Shown in pieces: positions 46,914-58,911 of a stretch of 64,000 bases of DNA. The translations under genes and the position numbers were made by a program. The stretch lies in NCBI GenBank assembly GCA_950106755.1, contig OX467083.1, positions 3,571,501 through 3,635,500 of the forward strand. The letters are read 5' to 3'. Source of the stretch: Climacium dendroides (lineage: Eukaryota; Streptophyta; Bryopsida; Hypnales; Climaciaceae). Each line of letters begins with the position of its first letter. Position 1 is the first letter of the stretch. The notes under the pieces are model-generated. The model ran no database searches. It was not told the origin of the DNA and saw nothing but the letters and a program-made list of their open reading frames with translations.

Positions 46914-49126
46914 CTAAGAGTGTGAAGGTGTAATTGGTCTTCTTTTGAATGATGTCCACAATAGTTGTGTAAAAAGAACAATTATAAAACATCCAACCCA
47001 TGCTAGTTGAAAAAAATTGTCATCAATGTTTTTTCCATACCAACTACTAGATTGAAAACCTATTGGCATCCAACTTGATGTAGTTTTTGACGTTCCAAAT
47101 ACAATCACTCCAATTAAAAAAATAGATAATAAAAACCTTACAACCAAACCTACCATTGTAGCCTGCAAAAATTCAAATTTAATTAATTTTTCATATCATT
47201 AGCGTGAAATGAATTTTTAATATTTGTTTGATAGTATTTTATATTATTTTATTTTCAGTCATATTTATATTTTTTAACTATTATTTCTTAACTTTTAAAT
47301 ATTAAATTTACCTCTCTTACTTGATGGTTGTATTTTAATGTCTTTACAAAGTCCTTCAATATGTTGGATTGTTCATTTAAAATCCTTTCCATTAAAACAA
47401 TGTGATTTTTTTCTAATTGTTGTATCATAGCCCCAAATGCCATCAATGCAGTTACTATGTTTGGTTCATGTGCAAGGAATGCTCGATTTAAAGGTCTTAC
47501 CCTCTTTTTAAATTGTGGTATATTATGTGTAGCACGCATAAGTGTTGTCATTAAAATTTTAGATGATTGATTTCTTCGATCATATTTGTATTTTGAAGAA
47601 ACACTTAATCTTTTTTTAGGTTTTGAAAGAAAATTAGATTCACTTTGTGATGTTAATGACGCTATAGAACTTTCGTTTGAAAATATCTTAGTTGAATGAT
47701 CTTCTAAGTCAACATTTGCCATACTTATAGCCATTTGTTCATCATTTCTTACAATGCTTGAAGTCAAAATTTTATCTTGTTCACTTGGAATAGTGTGAAA
47801 TTTGGGTTCATCTATTTTTGAAATTATTTCTTTTAAAACTTCTTTATTTTCATTTCCACGCTTTATATTTGTTATATTTTCAATGCAAGTGCGCTTATAG
47901 TTGCAATTAATGGGTCTAGATAGCTTCATTACATTTAATCTATTTACGTGTTCGTCTTCACCATCTTTATTACTTGAACTAACATCTTTATATTTATTTG
48001 ACATGCATTTATTATAAGAAGATTTTAAAACTATAGGACTTGGTGTTGCACTATCTTGATCTAGTGTATCACTCCCAAAGCAATTAGAAGAATTATCAGA
48101 ACATGAATCTAAGTTTTTTAATGTACCTTTACCTTTTTTATCTATTGTATTAATAATATTTGAGGTTTGTTGTTCACAATTTAAAGGCCTTTCTATAATT
48201 TCATTGACCAATAAAGAACTTTTTTTTCCATCTTGGGATTCAAATGACTTTGCATTTGATAAACTATCTTGACATGTTTGATTTTCTTTAAAATTATCCA
48301 TAATGCTCAATTGAGGCGGGGTTGAATCACTCCATTTTACTTTCATAAAACTCCTTGGGCTCTTTGGAGTTGTTGGAGTTGAAAGATTTGAATATGGAAC
48401 AATTTTTTCATCTTCATATAATTTTGAATCAAAACTCTCTTCTTTATAATTATGAGAATGTTTTTCACTTATATCAAGTAAAGGAGATTTTCTTGGTATG
48501 TTTTGTTCAATCACTACTTTTTCAGTATTTTTGTCATTTACATCACATAATATTCTTGAACTTAAAACATCATTATTTAGGCCAACTCTTTCTTTTGTAC
48601 TTTTAACATCCATTGAATTAACTATCAATGGAGTGCTTCCAATAAAAAGTGAGTTCATGATATCGTACCATTCCCAACTACTACATTCATTTGGATTAAA
48701 TTTCTTTGCCATCTTTTCTCGATTGTATCTACCTTGCATTGATTTAAACTTTGATTTGCATTGTTCTAGGTCTTTAGGTTTCTTTGAACTTTTACACCGA
48801 CCACTGACTTCTTTTGATACTTCTTTCCAAAGACAATCTATATCCAATTTGCTAGATTTGGTCGAACTTTTATCACAACAACTCCATGCATCCAAAAGGG
48901 AGGAAATTGCATTTGGACTCCAATCTTCATTGTCTCTATTGAAGTCTTCTTTTTGGATTGGAGTTTCATTTACTTCATCTTTTCCTTTGTTGATGATTTC
49001 ATTACCACTTTTTATTGGTTTTATATTTATTTTTGACAGTTTGATTATTAGTTCATTTTTTTTTCTTTCCTCTTCTAGAGTCAACAATGCACCAAATCCT
49101 GTCTCCATAGTACGTGCATCTTCCAT
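46914..49126 (-). CDS. Trihelix (Myb/SANT-like) protein with C-terminal membrane anchor
   Basis: Two exons, 49126-47321 and 47162-46914, join in frame across a 158-nt AT-rich intron (CAA|GTAAGA ... TTTTTGCAG|GCT, with a CTAAT branch site) to give 684 residues. Residues about 69-161 form a trihelix DNA-binding domain: spaced Trp at 69, 81, 100, 151 and 153, then EQCKSKFKSMQGRYNREK. A long Ser/Asn/Lys-rich middle includes KPKKRLSVSSKYKYDRR, a possible nuclear signal, followed by a helical region (IQQLEKNHIVLMERILNEQS). Exon 2 encodes two hydrophobic spans (about 606-625 and 652-672) and a basic tail. If the intron is kept, the protein ends after VREVNLIFKS at 612 residues with no anchor. A second donor, GAG|GTAAAT at 47312, is also in frame. 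The gene is far more AT-rich than the others here, yet a 612-codon open frame in such DNA argues strongly for coding. Target genes are unknown. A transposon origin (Harbinger-type Myb-like partner) is an alternative. Confidence 0.82.
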
Positions 49127-52100
49127 TTGTTCACATTTAATTCAATTTTTATTCAAAATTCAAACTATAAAATGGATCATTTTTAGGTTAAAATCATTTA
49201 TTACATTAAATCACCTACTGTATCAAGTAAAATTGAACTTACAAAAAAAAAAATTCTTTTGAAATGCAAAACAAAATATATTCAATTTATATCAAAACAT
49301 TAAAGACATCAATTGTCTCAAGTAGAATAATTATTTTATTTTTTGAATCAAATTAGAAATTTTAATTGAAAATTGAAATAATTTTGAAAAATTATTATTA
49401 GAATTTTAGAAAATTTAGACTTTTTAAATAATTCATTTAATAAAATTCAAAGAATTAAATGAATTTATTTTAGTTTCCAAAAATTACTATTTGCATCATA
49501 TTGTACTTAAATTTTTATTCTAATATATAAATAATCTTTCAGTAAACAAATTATATCTAAATTAAAATTTTAATATTGAAATTTTTCAAAGTTTTGGGGG
49601 GATAATACGAGATTTTACAAATGACTAAAATCAATTATTTGAGTTGCCGGTTCATGGTTTATTAATTCAATTTATTTGAAAAGATATATATTATTCTAAA
49701 AATGATGAATATAATATATCATATCATTATATACCTTTTCATATCATCTTGATTTTGTATTGTTTAAAAACATTTATATAATTTAAAAAAAACAATCAAA
49801 TAGAATATATAATTATTAAAATTGATTAATTATTATATATTGAATATTTAAAAATAGCTTTATGTAAAATATACAATACATAGGAAGAGAAAAGGTAAGT
49901 AAGAAAAGAAAAGTAAATACAATCCAAAAAGTATAGAATATTTCTAATTTTAAATCAAATATACAATGATTTTGATTTTAATATTAAATAATAAAACATC
50001 ATTTAAAGAATTGACTAGAGCAATGCAAACTACTTATAAGTTAATATTGTTCATATACGGATTACAAGTCTTCTAATATATAATGAATATAAGCTAAATG
50101 AAAAGAATTGACAGTATATATGCAAATAATAAATAACGTAGGCACGAATTCTTAAGAAGATAGAGAAATCAAATTGGATGAAAAAGAAATAAGAAAAAAA
50201 ATTTGCAACAAAAATCTTTATAATATATTATATTACATTACATTATATTACATTACATTATATTATATGTACTCATGGTTCAAATTTAAAAATTCAATTT
50301 TTTTATATTTCAAAAAAATTAAACCTTATAAATTAAATTTTTGAATTGGTCTACAGGAATTGAAAGACCACATTTTGCAAGCATATCTTTCATGTTATCA
50401 TTACCATAGTATCCTATATAACTACTTCCAATATAAATAGAAACATGAGCCATGTAGACTTGAGAAACATACCCAATTAAATCCACACTTGGTCAAGTTT
50501 GTTGTGTGGTGTCTTTTTGAGGGTCTTTTTTCTAGTTCACATTACCCATCTCTTCAATAGTGTAACTTTAACAAAATGCATCAATTTAAATCCCTAAAAG
50601 ATAGCAAAGTCATGTTGCAATGCTTTAAAAATTCAGGAAGGCTTTATTTAGTTAATATTTTTGAAAATTTTCATACAATTCTTAAAATACCTCATTGTCA
50701 TCATGAAGTTCATCAATCTGATATTTATTGTGAAAGTGATTCATTTTTTTTATGTTATTGTGTTATTTCTATGTCAAAATAGGCAATTAAAAAAAATGAA
50801 ATTAATTAATATGTTTGATTGAGTAGGTTGATATCTACATAGAAAATTTTGAATTTTTTTATTCCAAAGAATGAAATAAAAGTTATAAAGAATTTTGTAT
50901 AACAACAATGCCAACAAAAATAATAAATTAAACTCTGACGGACTAGAAAAATTGTACTTTGGAAGTTAGAATTGTGATCTTACAAGGCATTGGAGATTTT
51001 TTACATTCTAAAATCTTAGAAGGATATACCTCAAATAAGTTAACTAAAAGATTCTATGGTTGAATTCATTATAAAAAACATTAATGAAGATTTTAGCCTT
51101 CTTTAGTGAAAGAGAATTTTAAAGCATTTTTTAGCCTCAAAACTTACAACATTTAAGGGATTATGACCATCCAATTAAGTTATTTATATAAATTAGATAG
51201 TCTTGGTATGAATGAAATATGAATAGATAATTAACCCTTTAAAAACTAGGCTTTCAAATTTTGAATAATTGATTTTACATATACATTCCTAGCACACAAA
51301 AATGCATTTTTTCATCCATCAATTTCTATAAAGATTCTTCTATTAGTTCTTTAATATTTGTACAATATTTACTCTAAAGCAATGTTCGATAAAACCCGGC
51401 GGCTAGTTCAAAGTTAGCCGGAGGAATTGGGAAAAAAACCAATTGCAATTTGAAAACATCGGCAAAAAATTGGTGCAAAAATCTGTAAAATTTCGATTTT
51501 GAGTAAAAAATAGAGAAAATAACCGGACTCAGTTCTGGAAAAAACGGTTCAATATGAGAATTGAAGGAAATTAGCCGGTAAAACTCAAAAAGTTTCCTGA
51601 ACTATGCTCTAAAGCTTTTGCTTTGTGATATTCTCTAATTCAAAGGGTACTAGAACATCTAGTCTCAAAAAGTAACTTTTTGAGACTAAAAAGGACCTTT
51701 CAAATATGACTTGAATAAAAAATAAAAATAAAAATCTTCAAAAATCACTATGATTAAGACTTAACATTGTAAACTTATAGGAAAAAAATCTCTTGAAAAT
51801 CACAAATGTTCAATCTACAATCAACTTTAGAAAGAATTTTCAATTTGTAGCTTTAAATTTTATTGAAAAGTATTGGATTGTGAACTAATTGATCTAATTA
51901 CATGGATATTGTCCAAGGATCATATTTCATACCTATTTCTTGAGATTCATCATTAAATTATTATTATAAGTTGTATTTTAAAATATATTTTTACAATTTT
52001 AAAAATCTAGACTACTCCTTGGTCTTTAAGAGGTTAAAGTTGAACTATTAATTATACCATACCCAGCTATTAATACCAACATTCTTTTTTCAATGATTTT

Positions 52101-53403
52101 AAAGTTACCTATTGTCATTTAGCAAATCCTTAAAATTACAAAAATGTATTTTTTCATACAATCATTAAGAAAAAGAATATAACAAAAAATTTGGCATCTA
52201 TATTTTAAAATGTTTTTTTTTGCCAATCTTGATTACCAAATGTAGTAAAACAACTAAACTTTTTAAACTCCTAAATCTTCAAGATGAATACTATAAATCT
52301 TATGTATTAAAACACACATTTAAAACACACATATGCAAACTTAAAATATGCATATTTATTATGAAGGTTAATTTAAATAGAATAATTTATAGGATTAATA
52401 AATTTCCATCCAAATGAATACCTAAAATTAGTGTTAGAATTTAACTACTTTGTAAATACAAGTTAGTTTTGTAAATAATCAAGAAATAATTGAAGCATAT
52501 TTAAGTTTTGATAAATTTATAGATTAATATCCAATAAGAATAAATTATTTAGATGTTTTTAGCTTCTTATTAGTTCTAAAATTCCATATTTATATTTTTT
52601 CTAATTAAAATTTGGAAATTAGAAAACTACATTTTGAACATCTTCAATTTCAAATGAATCTATTTTATTTTAAGAAACAAATGTTGATGCATACCAAGAT
52701 TTTTGTTTTAGGTTAAGTTTTTAGTTTTAAACAAAAGAAAGAAAAACTATAATTTAAAAATCATTAGAAAGAATTCTAAAATAAAAAGTTCTTGAATTTT
52801 CAAATTAAATGCTTATAATTTGATTTAATAAAATTCAGCAAAAGATTTCAAAATGAATGCAGTGATAAATTGTAATCTTTTTTAACACAAGGAACAAATC
52901 ATTGTACAAGAATGAATTTGAATCTTCTTGCTTAAAATAATTTTGTTTGAAGAAAACTTTAGAAAACTGAAGAAGTCATACTTCATATTACATCTAAATT
53001 TGGTCTCAAATTCTTTAGAAAACTAGTGATTATCTACTATAGTATATATTTATAGTATTGCAAAGTTATGATTTCATCCGTCATATGGATGGCCACATTT
53101 TCGTCAATTATTTTCATCATTTTTTTGAAGTTCAAGGAATAAGTAGGTTTGTTGCAACATTGATGTTGCAAATTTTGTAGCAAGGTTGGTGTATTGTACT
53201 TACTTGATAATTACATTAGAATTTTTCTTTGCTACAATTGTATGCCATAGAATTGTATTGAGGATATGGAATCTACATCTAAGCAAAAATATCAAGGGTG
53301 GCAATTTATTTGTACATGAACCATGGAAGGAAGGTCCAAATAAATTCTTTTGTTGTATGGATTTGTCAATTGTGACAATAGCCATGCATTTTCTTTTGAT
53401 CTA
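49127..53403. other. AT-rich intergenic DNA, no gene seen
   Basis: About 4.3 kb of very AT-rich sequence. Short frames (50576-50782, 52220-52417, plus) show nothing recognisable. A small GC-richer patch at 51,385-51,600 repeats GCCGG and ACCGG words and may be the end of a decayed transposon. A (TTACAT/TATAT)n microsatellite lies at about 50,220-50,270. Confidence 0.45.
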
Positions 53404-55394
53404 ACTACTACAAGAAATGTAGAAAATTATTTGTACAACATTGAATTTGAAAACATCATATAATTGGTTCATGCAAAGAAAATGGTGTATATATATGGGT
53501 GTGTAGATCATGTGTTGGAATAGAGACATTTTGGCACTTAGAGGTGACCTTCATTTGTCAATTGCGGCATGAATCCCTTTGAATTGTTCATTCCATAGAA
53601 CACATGCAAACACTTTTAAATAAAATGATTTCTGAATATTTTAACGAGTGTATTGTTTCTCAACTTTTTTGAAATAAAGATCAAACCTTAAAGGACAATT
53701 GTCAATTGGAAGTTTAGATAGAGTCCCATGATGTCTCCAAATGTACCACTTTTGTGGGGGTATAAACTCTTACTATTGAACCTTAGGATCATTGCAAGAA
53801 ACAGTACTAGTCCTACTTTTCATCACAATTGAAGTGATTTTTCTCTTTGTGCTCTAACTTTTGAATCCCAAGTCCTAAAAACATGAAATAATTAGTGAAC
53901 CTTGTCAAACTTAATGGTACTCACATCACTTATTTTTCTTAAATTTTTTTTTGAAAAATTACAATTGAATATTTATAATTTATAATGCTTTGAGATTTAA
54001 GGTTTTTCACTATGTACGGTGTACCCAAATTGAATGATCTAGAATTGAAATTTTGGTGGTCCATTCCCACATTAAGTAGACATATGTCTACTAAGGGACA
54101 TCTAAAAATATATTATTATATGACTTTTAGGTTCATGAAAATAGGGCTTCATTGCACAAGCACTTTTTAACATTGACGATAATATCAGCTTCATTTTTTT
54201 GGTGGAATCTGATTACCATCAAGTTCTCACAAATGAACAATTTAAAAAAAAAATTTGTTCATGATTTTTTATTTATTACTAATTTATACTTCATTGTTTC
54301 TATTTTGTGACAATGTGTCTTTCTTCACATGGTAGTATTTTAGTACTCGACTACTCGTAAGTAGTCTATAGTACTTGCAACAATACTTTTAGCCATCAAT
54401 TTTTCCAATCACAGCTAGGATTATTCCCCTCTATAGTACCTTGAGACTAAAATGCAAATTTTGCCAAAACATCGTAGAAAATTGGGGGAGTTCTTGCAAT
54501 GATCCCTTAGAATATTAAATTATGCTTCTTTGAGTTAGAATTTTAGCAAAAGGATTTCTAATTCAGTTACTACAATTTTATTTTATTTAAAAGTTGATTT
54601 GGTTTACATTGCTTGTTATAACATTGTCACGATTGAAATTCAAAATTTTCAATTTCATAGTAGTGTTATTAGCAATTCATTTGTCCTTTCATTATGTATC
54701 TTTTACTACCCAATATCTTTTTCAAGAATGAAGGGCTCAATGAATTTGGGGTGAAAAAAACATGATTGCCAAATAAGTTCTTTTTGAAGTATAAAACTAT
54801 ATTGCAAACCCCTATAAAAACACCTTAGGTATATGATAGGAATTGTTATATTATACACAAGTGCAAGTCTATTGAGAACTAGTTTTTTTAGTTTTTATTT
54901 ATATTGTAGATTTGCAGCTCAATTTTCTAACATACCTTCGAAACCCTCAAGTTTCAACAAGATAGAAATTATTCATCTAAGAGCACTTTTTTTTTGTCCA
55001 ACAATGTGGATCGAGCAATTTTGCAGGAATTTATAGAGTAAAAAGAGAGAAAATGACTTCAAAATGCAATTTTTTCAATTTTTATCCAAATATACTAAAT
55101 TCTATAGGATTTTTCATTATAGGGTGCTATTGATATTCATACAGGACATCAATAAAAGTCAAGTACTAGTCCTTGAAAGGAACAATAAATACTACAAAAT
55201 GTGTGTCGCTTAATTGTATGTGGCCCACCAAGCTACATGAACTATGAATCATTGAACCAAAGCTTGGCACACACCATGACAACTTTTTACTTTAAAATGA
55301 AAGAATCATAAGAAAGTAACCATTACACTCATAAATCTATACCTTAAATTAGGTTCTTTGTTTTGTTTTGTTTGATGCGCTAAGATTTAAGAAA
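53404..55394. other. AT-rich DNA with one CACTA-like end
   Basis: CTACTACAAGAAATGTAGAA at about 53,405 resembles a CACTA terminus, but no inverted partner was found. The rest shows no gene. Confidence 0.35.
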
Positions 55395-55419
55395 TTGTAA
55401 GTCCCCATCCGCATTTTGG

Positions 55420-55640
55420 TATAGTGGAAAGCTCTCTCTAAGAAGGGGTGTATGGACTTTGTTTTGTGGCATTTGGACTTACAGAGTGAAAGCTATAAGT
55501 TTTTAATTACTGTTAAATCAAAAAATTAAATTAAATTATCTTTTATTTTTGAAAAAACATAAGTTTCACATCGCTTGTTCAAATGCCACAAAACAAAGTC
55601 CTTGAACTCCTTTGTACATAAAGCTTTCTACTTATATCAA
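55420..55640. repeat. Foldback inverted repeat
   Basis: The left arm contains GTGGAAAGCTCT and GGACTTTGTTTTGTGGCATT; the right arm is its inverse (AATGCCACAAAACAAAGTCC, then AAAGCTTTC). The arms are roughly 90 bp long around a spacer of about 90 bp. The core 20 bp are perfect. A third partial piece (ACAAAGTCCTTGCACTCCTT) follows at about 55,662, and a diverged half copy lies at 23357-23450. Confidence 0.75.
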
Positions 55641-56099
55641 GAACTCGACCTCTTACACCACAACAAAGTCCTTGCACTCCTTTGTGTATAGAAGATATTA
55701 AATTTCAAAGTTTTTTTAAATAAAAAAATAAAAAATAATCTTACTTTTATTTTAGTTGAAGCAATGCAACAAGACACACTAGTTCTCATGAAATGGTCCC
55801 AAAATTGATTGTCCTCAACTTCTAAAAGGCCTAGTGGCATTTAACATCCATTTTACATCATTACAATATTACATGGACTATTTCATAATGGTACAATAAA
55901 ACTTCATGGTTTAACTTATAGGGACAATTCTTGGAGCATGTACACTATTAGCACCTCCTACCTTAAAGCACCTTTTCCCATTCAAGAGTGTTCCAAAAGT
56001 CCATTGCCCCTCCTAAAAAGGGTGCAGAAGCATCTCTTTCTTGTACTTCAAATAAGTCTATAATTATACACTAGTCTATAAACTCTATTTGGTCAACAT
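55641..56099. other. AT-rich spacer, no gene seen
   Basis: No coding frame or strong repeat is visible apart from the third piece of the foldback sequence at the left edge. Confidence 0.4.
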
Positions 56100-57560
56100 T
56101 TCAAGACACATTCACTTCCTTGTCTACGACACACAAGACCGCCTTGAGCCCATGGTTGCCAATTTTTTCATTTACTAATTCTCTCCTTTTGGTTTCATTT
56201 TCCTTGCATTTACATTTATGCTCCGTTTGCACAAGAAACGTCCCTTTGAAGGTCCTTGTAGTCAAACCATTGTAGGGTTCCAGCTGCCCCAGAATATCAA
56301 CTGTGCCGCTTCCAGCCCTCCGGCCCTCCCTCACGGTTCCCATGGAAAACGTCTGACCGACGCGTCGTCGGTCTCTTCACGATAGATGTTGTTTCTGTGG
56401 GTCAGTCATCTGTCCCTCGCGCGGGCTCTTCAATTCCTTCCTTCAGAACTTCTTCTTCTCCAATTAATTATAATTAGCTATCTAGCGGTGCCGGACCTTC
56501 GACTGGTCGTCGTCTCGATCCGTCCACGGTCTTCGTTCATCGATCATGCAGTTGCTCGATCCAGCAAATATCGATCAAACTGCGCTTCTTCACGTCACTT
56601 CTCTAAGCTTTCCATTTGGCCCACTTGGAGGGGTTCCATTCCAGACTTCCAGGCATGATCGACTGAAGAGTCCGGGTCCGTCCGTCCGTCGACCATCCGT
56701 CCAGTCAGTAAGTACGTGAGGCAGGGTCCACATCGATCTTCCTTGACACAGGGTTCATCTCCCCTCCCCTCCCCCGGTCCACCAGCAACCGCATTTTTTT
56801 ACCCCCAATCGCTGCTGTTGCGAATATTCCCTTCCCTCAACTGGTTTTGGAGCTTGTGTGGTCTGCCAACCACATGGTGGACCACTCACGAGCAAATGGA
56901 ATTGAAAAAGATCGGTGGACGGAACGAGCGAATCGAATCTTGTGGATGAGCTCTAGGCAAGCCTGGCCTGGACTGACATGGTCGATCACGCAAGCCAGCC
57001 AGCCAGCAGGCCGGGCTCAGGCCAAGGCCAAGGCTCAGGCTGAGGCTCAGGGTCACATGAAACAGCAGGCCGGGGGGACGGGAGGCAGGATTGAGTGAAC
57101 TCCAGGTGATGTCGATCCGATACAATTTGTGGGGCGGGGCCTGCTGCTGGCTGTTGACATCACCTTGCTTTGCTTGTGGAATCGTTCAACATGAGTACTG
57201 AGAAAGGCTGTGACCCACCCCACCCCAATGCAGCGCATGCACCCCGGCCTCGCTCGCTCCTTCACTTCACTTGCCTGGCGGAAATCGAGCGGACGCAATG
57301 GCCGGGGAGGATCGGAGGATCGTGTCTCTCCCAGCAATGGGGCTTCACTTCTTGGAGTCAGTTTTGGGATTGGCTCGGGAGGGAAGCGCAATCTGGTTTG
57401 AATATGAGAACGAGAACATGGGTTTGAATTCAGCCTCGGAGCAGTCTTTTGCTTTAACCCTGAAGCGCTCCGAAGGCCATGTTCTGGACGATGAACGGAG
57501 CAGGGCTTTTGGGGGGGGGGGAGTCTTTCTGGTGCCGGATTGCACCAGAAAGGAAAAGAA
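56100..57560. other. GC-rich island without a recognised gene
   Basis: The block has abrupt edges and is rich in CpG. Overlapping frames on both strands are mostly a result of composition. One plus-strand frame, 57301-57570, reads from ATGGCCGGGGAGG and has a pattern (LESVLGLAREGSAIWFEYE) that weakly recalls the N-terminus of RAD9, but it runs into a poly-G tract and a basic tail with no further exon. At about 56,354-56,372 there is a perfect 8-bp hairpin (GACCGACG/CGTCGGTC). The island may be a promoter, a non-coding gene or a gene relic. Confidence 0.4.
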
Positions 57561-58911
57561 GAAAAGATAAAAAAGAAAAGAAAAAAGAGGCTAAAAAATG
57601 TCAGAAAAAATGTCAAAAAACCTAGGATGAAATCGTCAAAAAACTTCAAACTAAAAAAAATCTTCAATTGGATGAAATCGCCAAATTGTGGATAATAATC
57701 GAATTACAAACATGTGATATGTGCTAATGTGATATTTTCTATTTAGTATGGGGATGAATGTTGAAATTTGAAGCACCACTATCACATTTTATATCACCAC
57801 TTTGGCAATTTTCAAAAAATGATAAAAGGCACCACAACAGATGACTTGTTGGCATTGTTTAGTCCAACAAAATTCTCATTCATCCAATGTAATACTTGAA
57901 TGTTGAAAAGACAACTGTCCCTCATGACCAATTTCATGAGATTGCGGAAATTGATATTTTGTACAAAGATACAAGCAAAAATGTGCAAAAATTCAAAAAA
58001 AGAATCAAGGCATTTAAGGATTAAGAGGAAATGTGGCTATTGGATAATTCATTTGCAATTGCAATTGGATGAAACTGGAGTAGGTTGGAATCATCTTGAA
58101 CAAGATTGAGGATCAGACAAGGAAATCTTGAATAATATACTTCTTCTTTTTTTGAAAAAGACACATATTTCCTTTGTATTTTAAAAAAGAAACATAGGTC
58201 TTTTGTAGTAATTAACTAATGGAATCAAACAAAGGAAATTGCACCTAATTTGGTACACTTTGAGTATTGAGAGTTTAGTTTTTGATTGAAAAACAAGCCT
58301 ATAATCTTATTGATAGTATAACCGCTCCTTGTATATAAACACCAATTCATCCCTAAAGTCCTGATTGTTTGTATGAGGGACAAAATGGTTTTCTAGTAGG
58401 CTTATATAACCTCAATTTTTGATGTTGATAGTATAAACTACTCTTTGTATCTAAAATGGCCTATCCAATTCATGATTGATAAATGCTTTAGAATTATGTA
58501 GGCATTTATACATAGGACCCATGAAAATATCTTTAACCATTTGTTAGAAAAATTCAATGGAAATATACTATTGAAACACCTTCATACATTCTCAAACATC
58601 AAAAAGTTGACAAACTTTACTTAAATAGTGTACACCACTTAAATTGTTGTGGGGGGTCAATGTAGCAATCATAGAGTCAAGAATTATACACTCACTATGA
58701 AAATTTCCAGTAGAAAATAATAAAAATTGCTCTAAGACTAGCTATTAAATTTATTCCATTAATTATTTAAACATAATTTTCATGTCTATTATATAAATCA
58801 ACACAAAGGCGCATAATTCTTTATATACTTCGATGTTTCTAAGGAATACATATCCACAATTTTACAAAAAAAAATAGATAAGATAAAGTTGTCCATGCAA
58901 TTTGTTAAATT
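57561..58911. other. AT-rich intergenic DNA, no gene seen
   Basis: Purine-rich low-complexity sequence to about 57,660, then ordinary AT-rich DNA. Short frames such as 57900-58109 show no domain. Confidence 0.45.

Noticed and set aside
48498..49262. 254-codon plus-strand frame opposite the trihelix gene
   Set aside because: It is the antisense shadow of the minus-strand gene, which has a recognisable domain; this one is just Phe/Leu/Ser-rich.
51385..51600. GCCGG/ACCGG-rich patch as a named transposon end
   Set aside because: The words are suggestive of a decayed element, but no inverted partner or target duplication was found.
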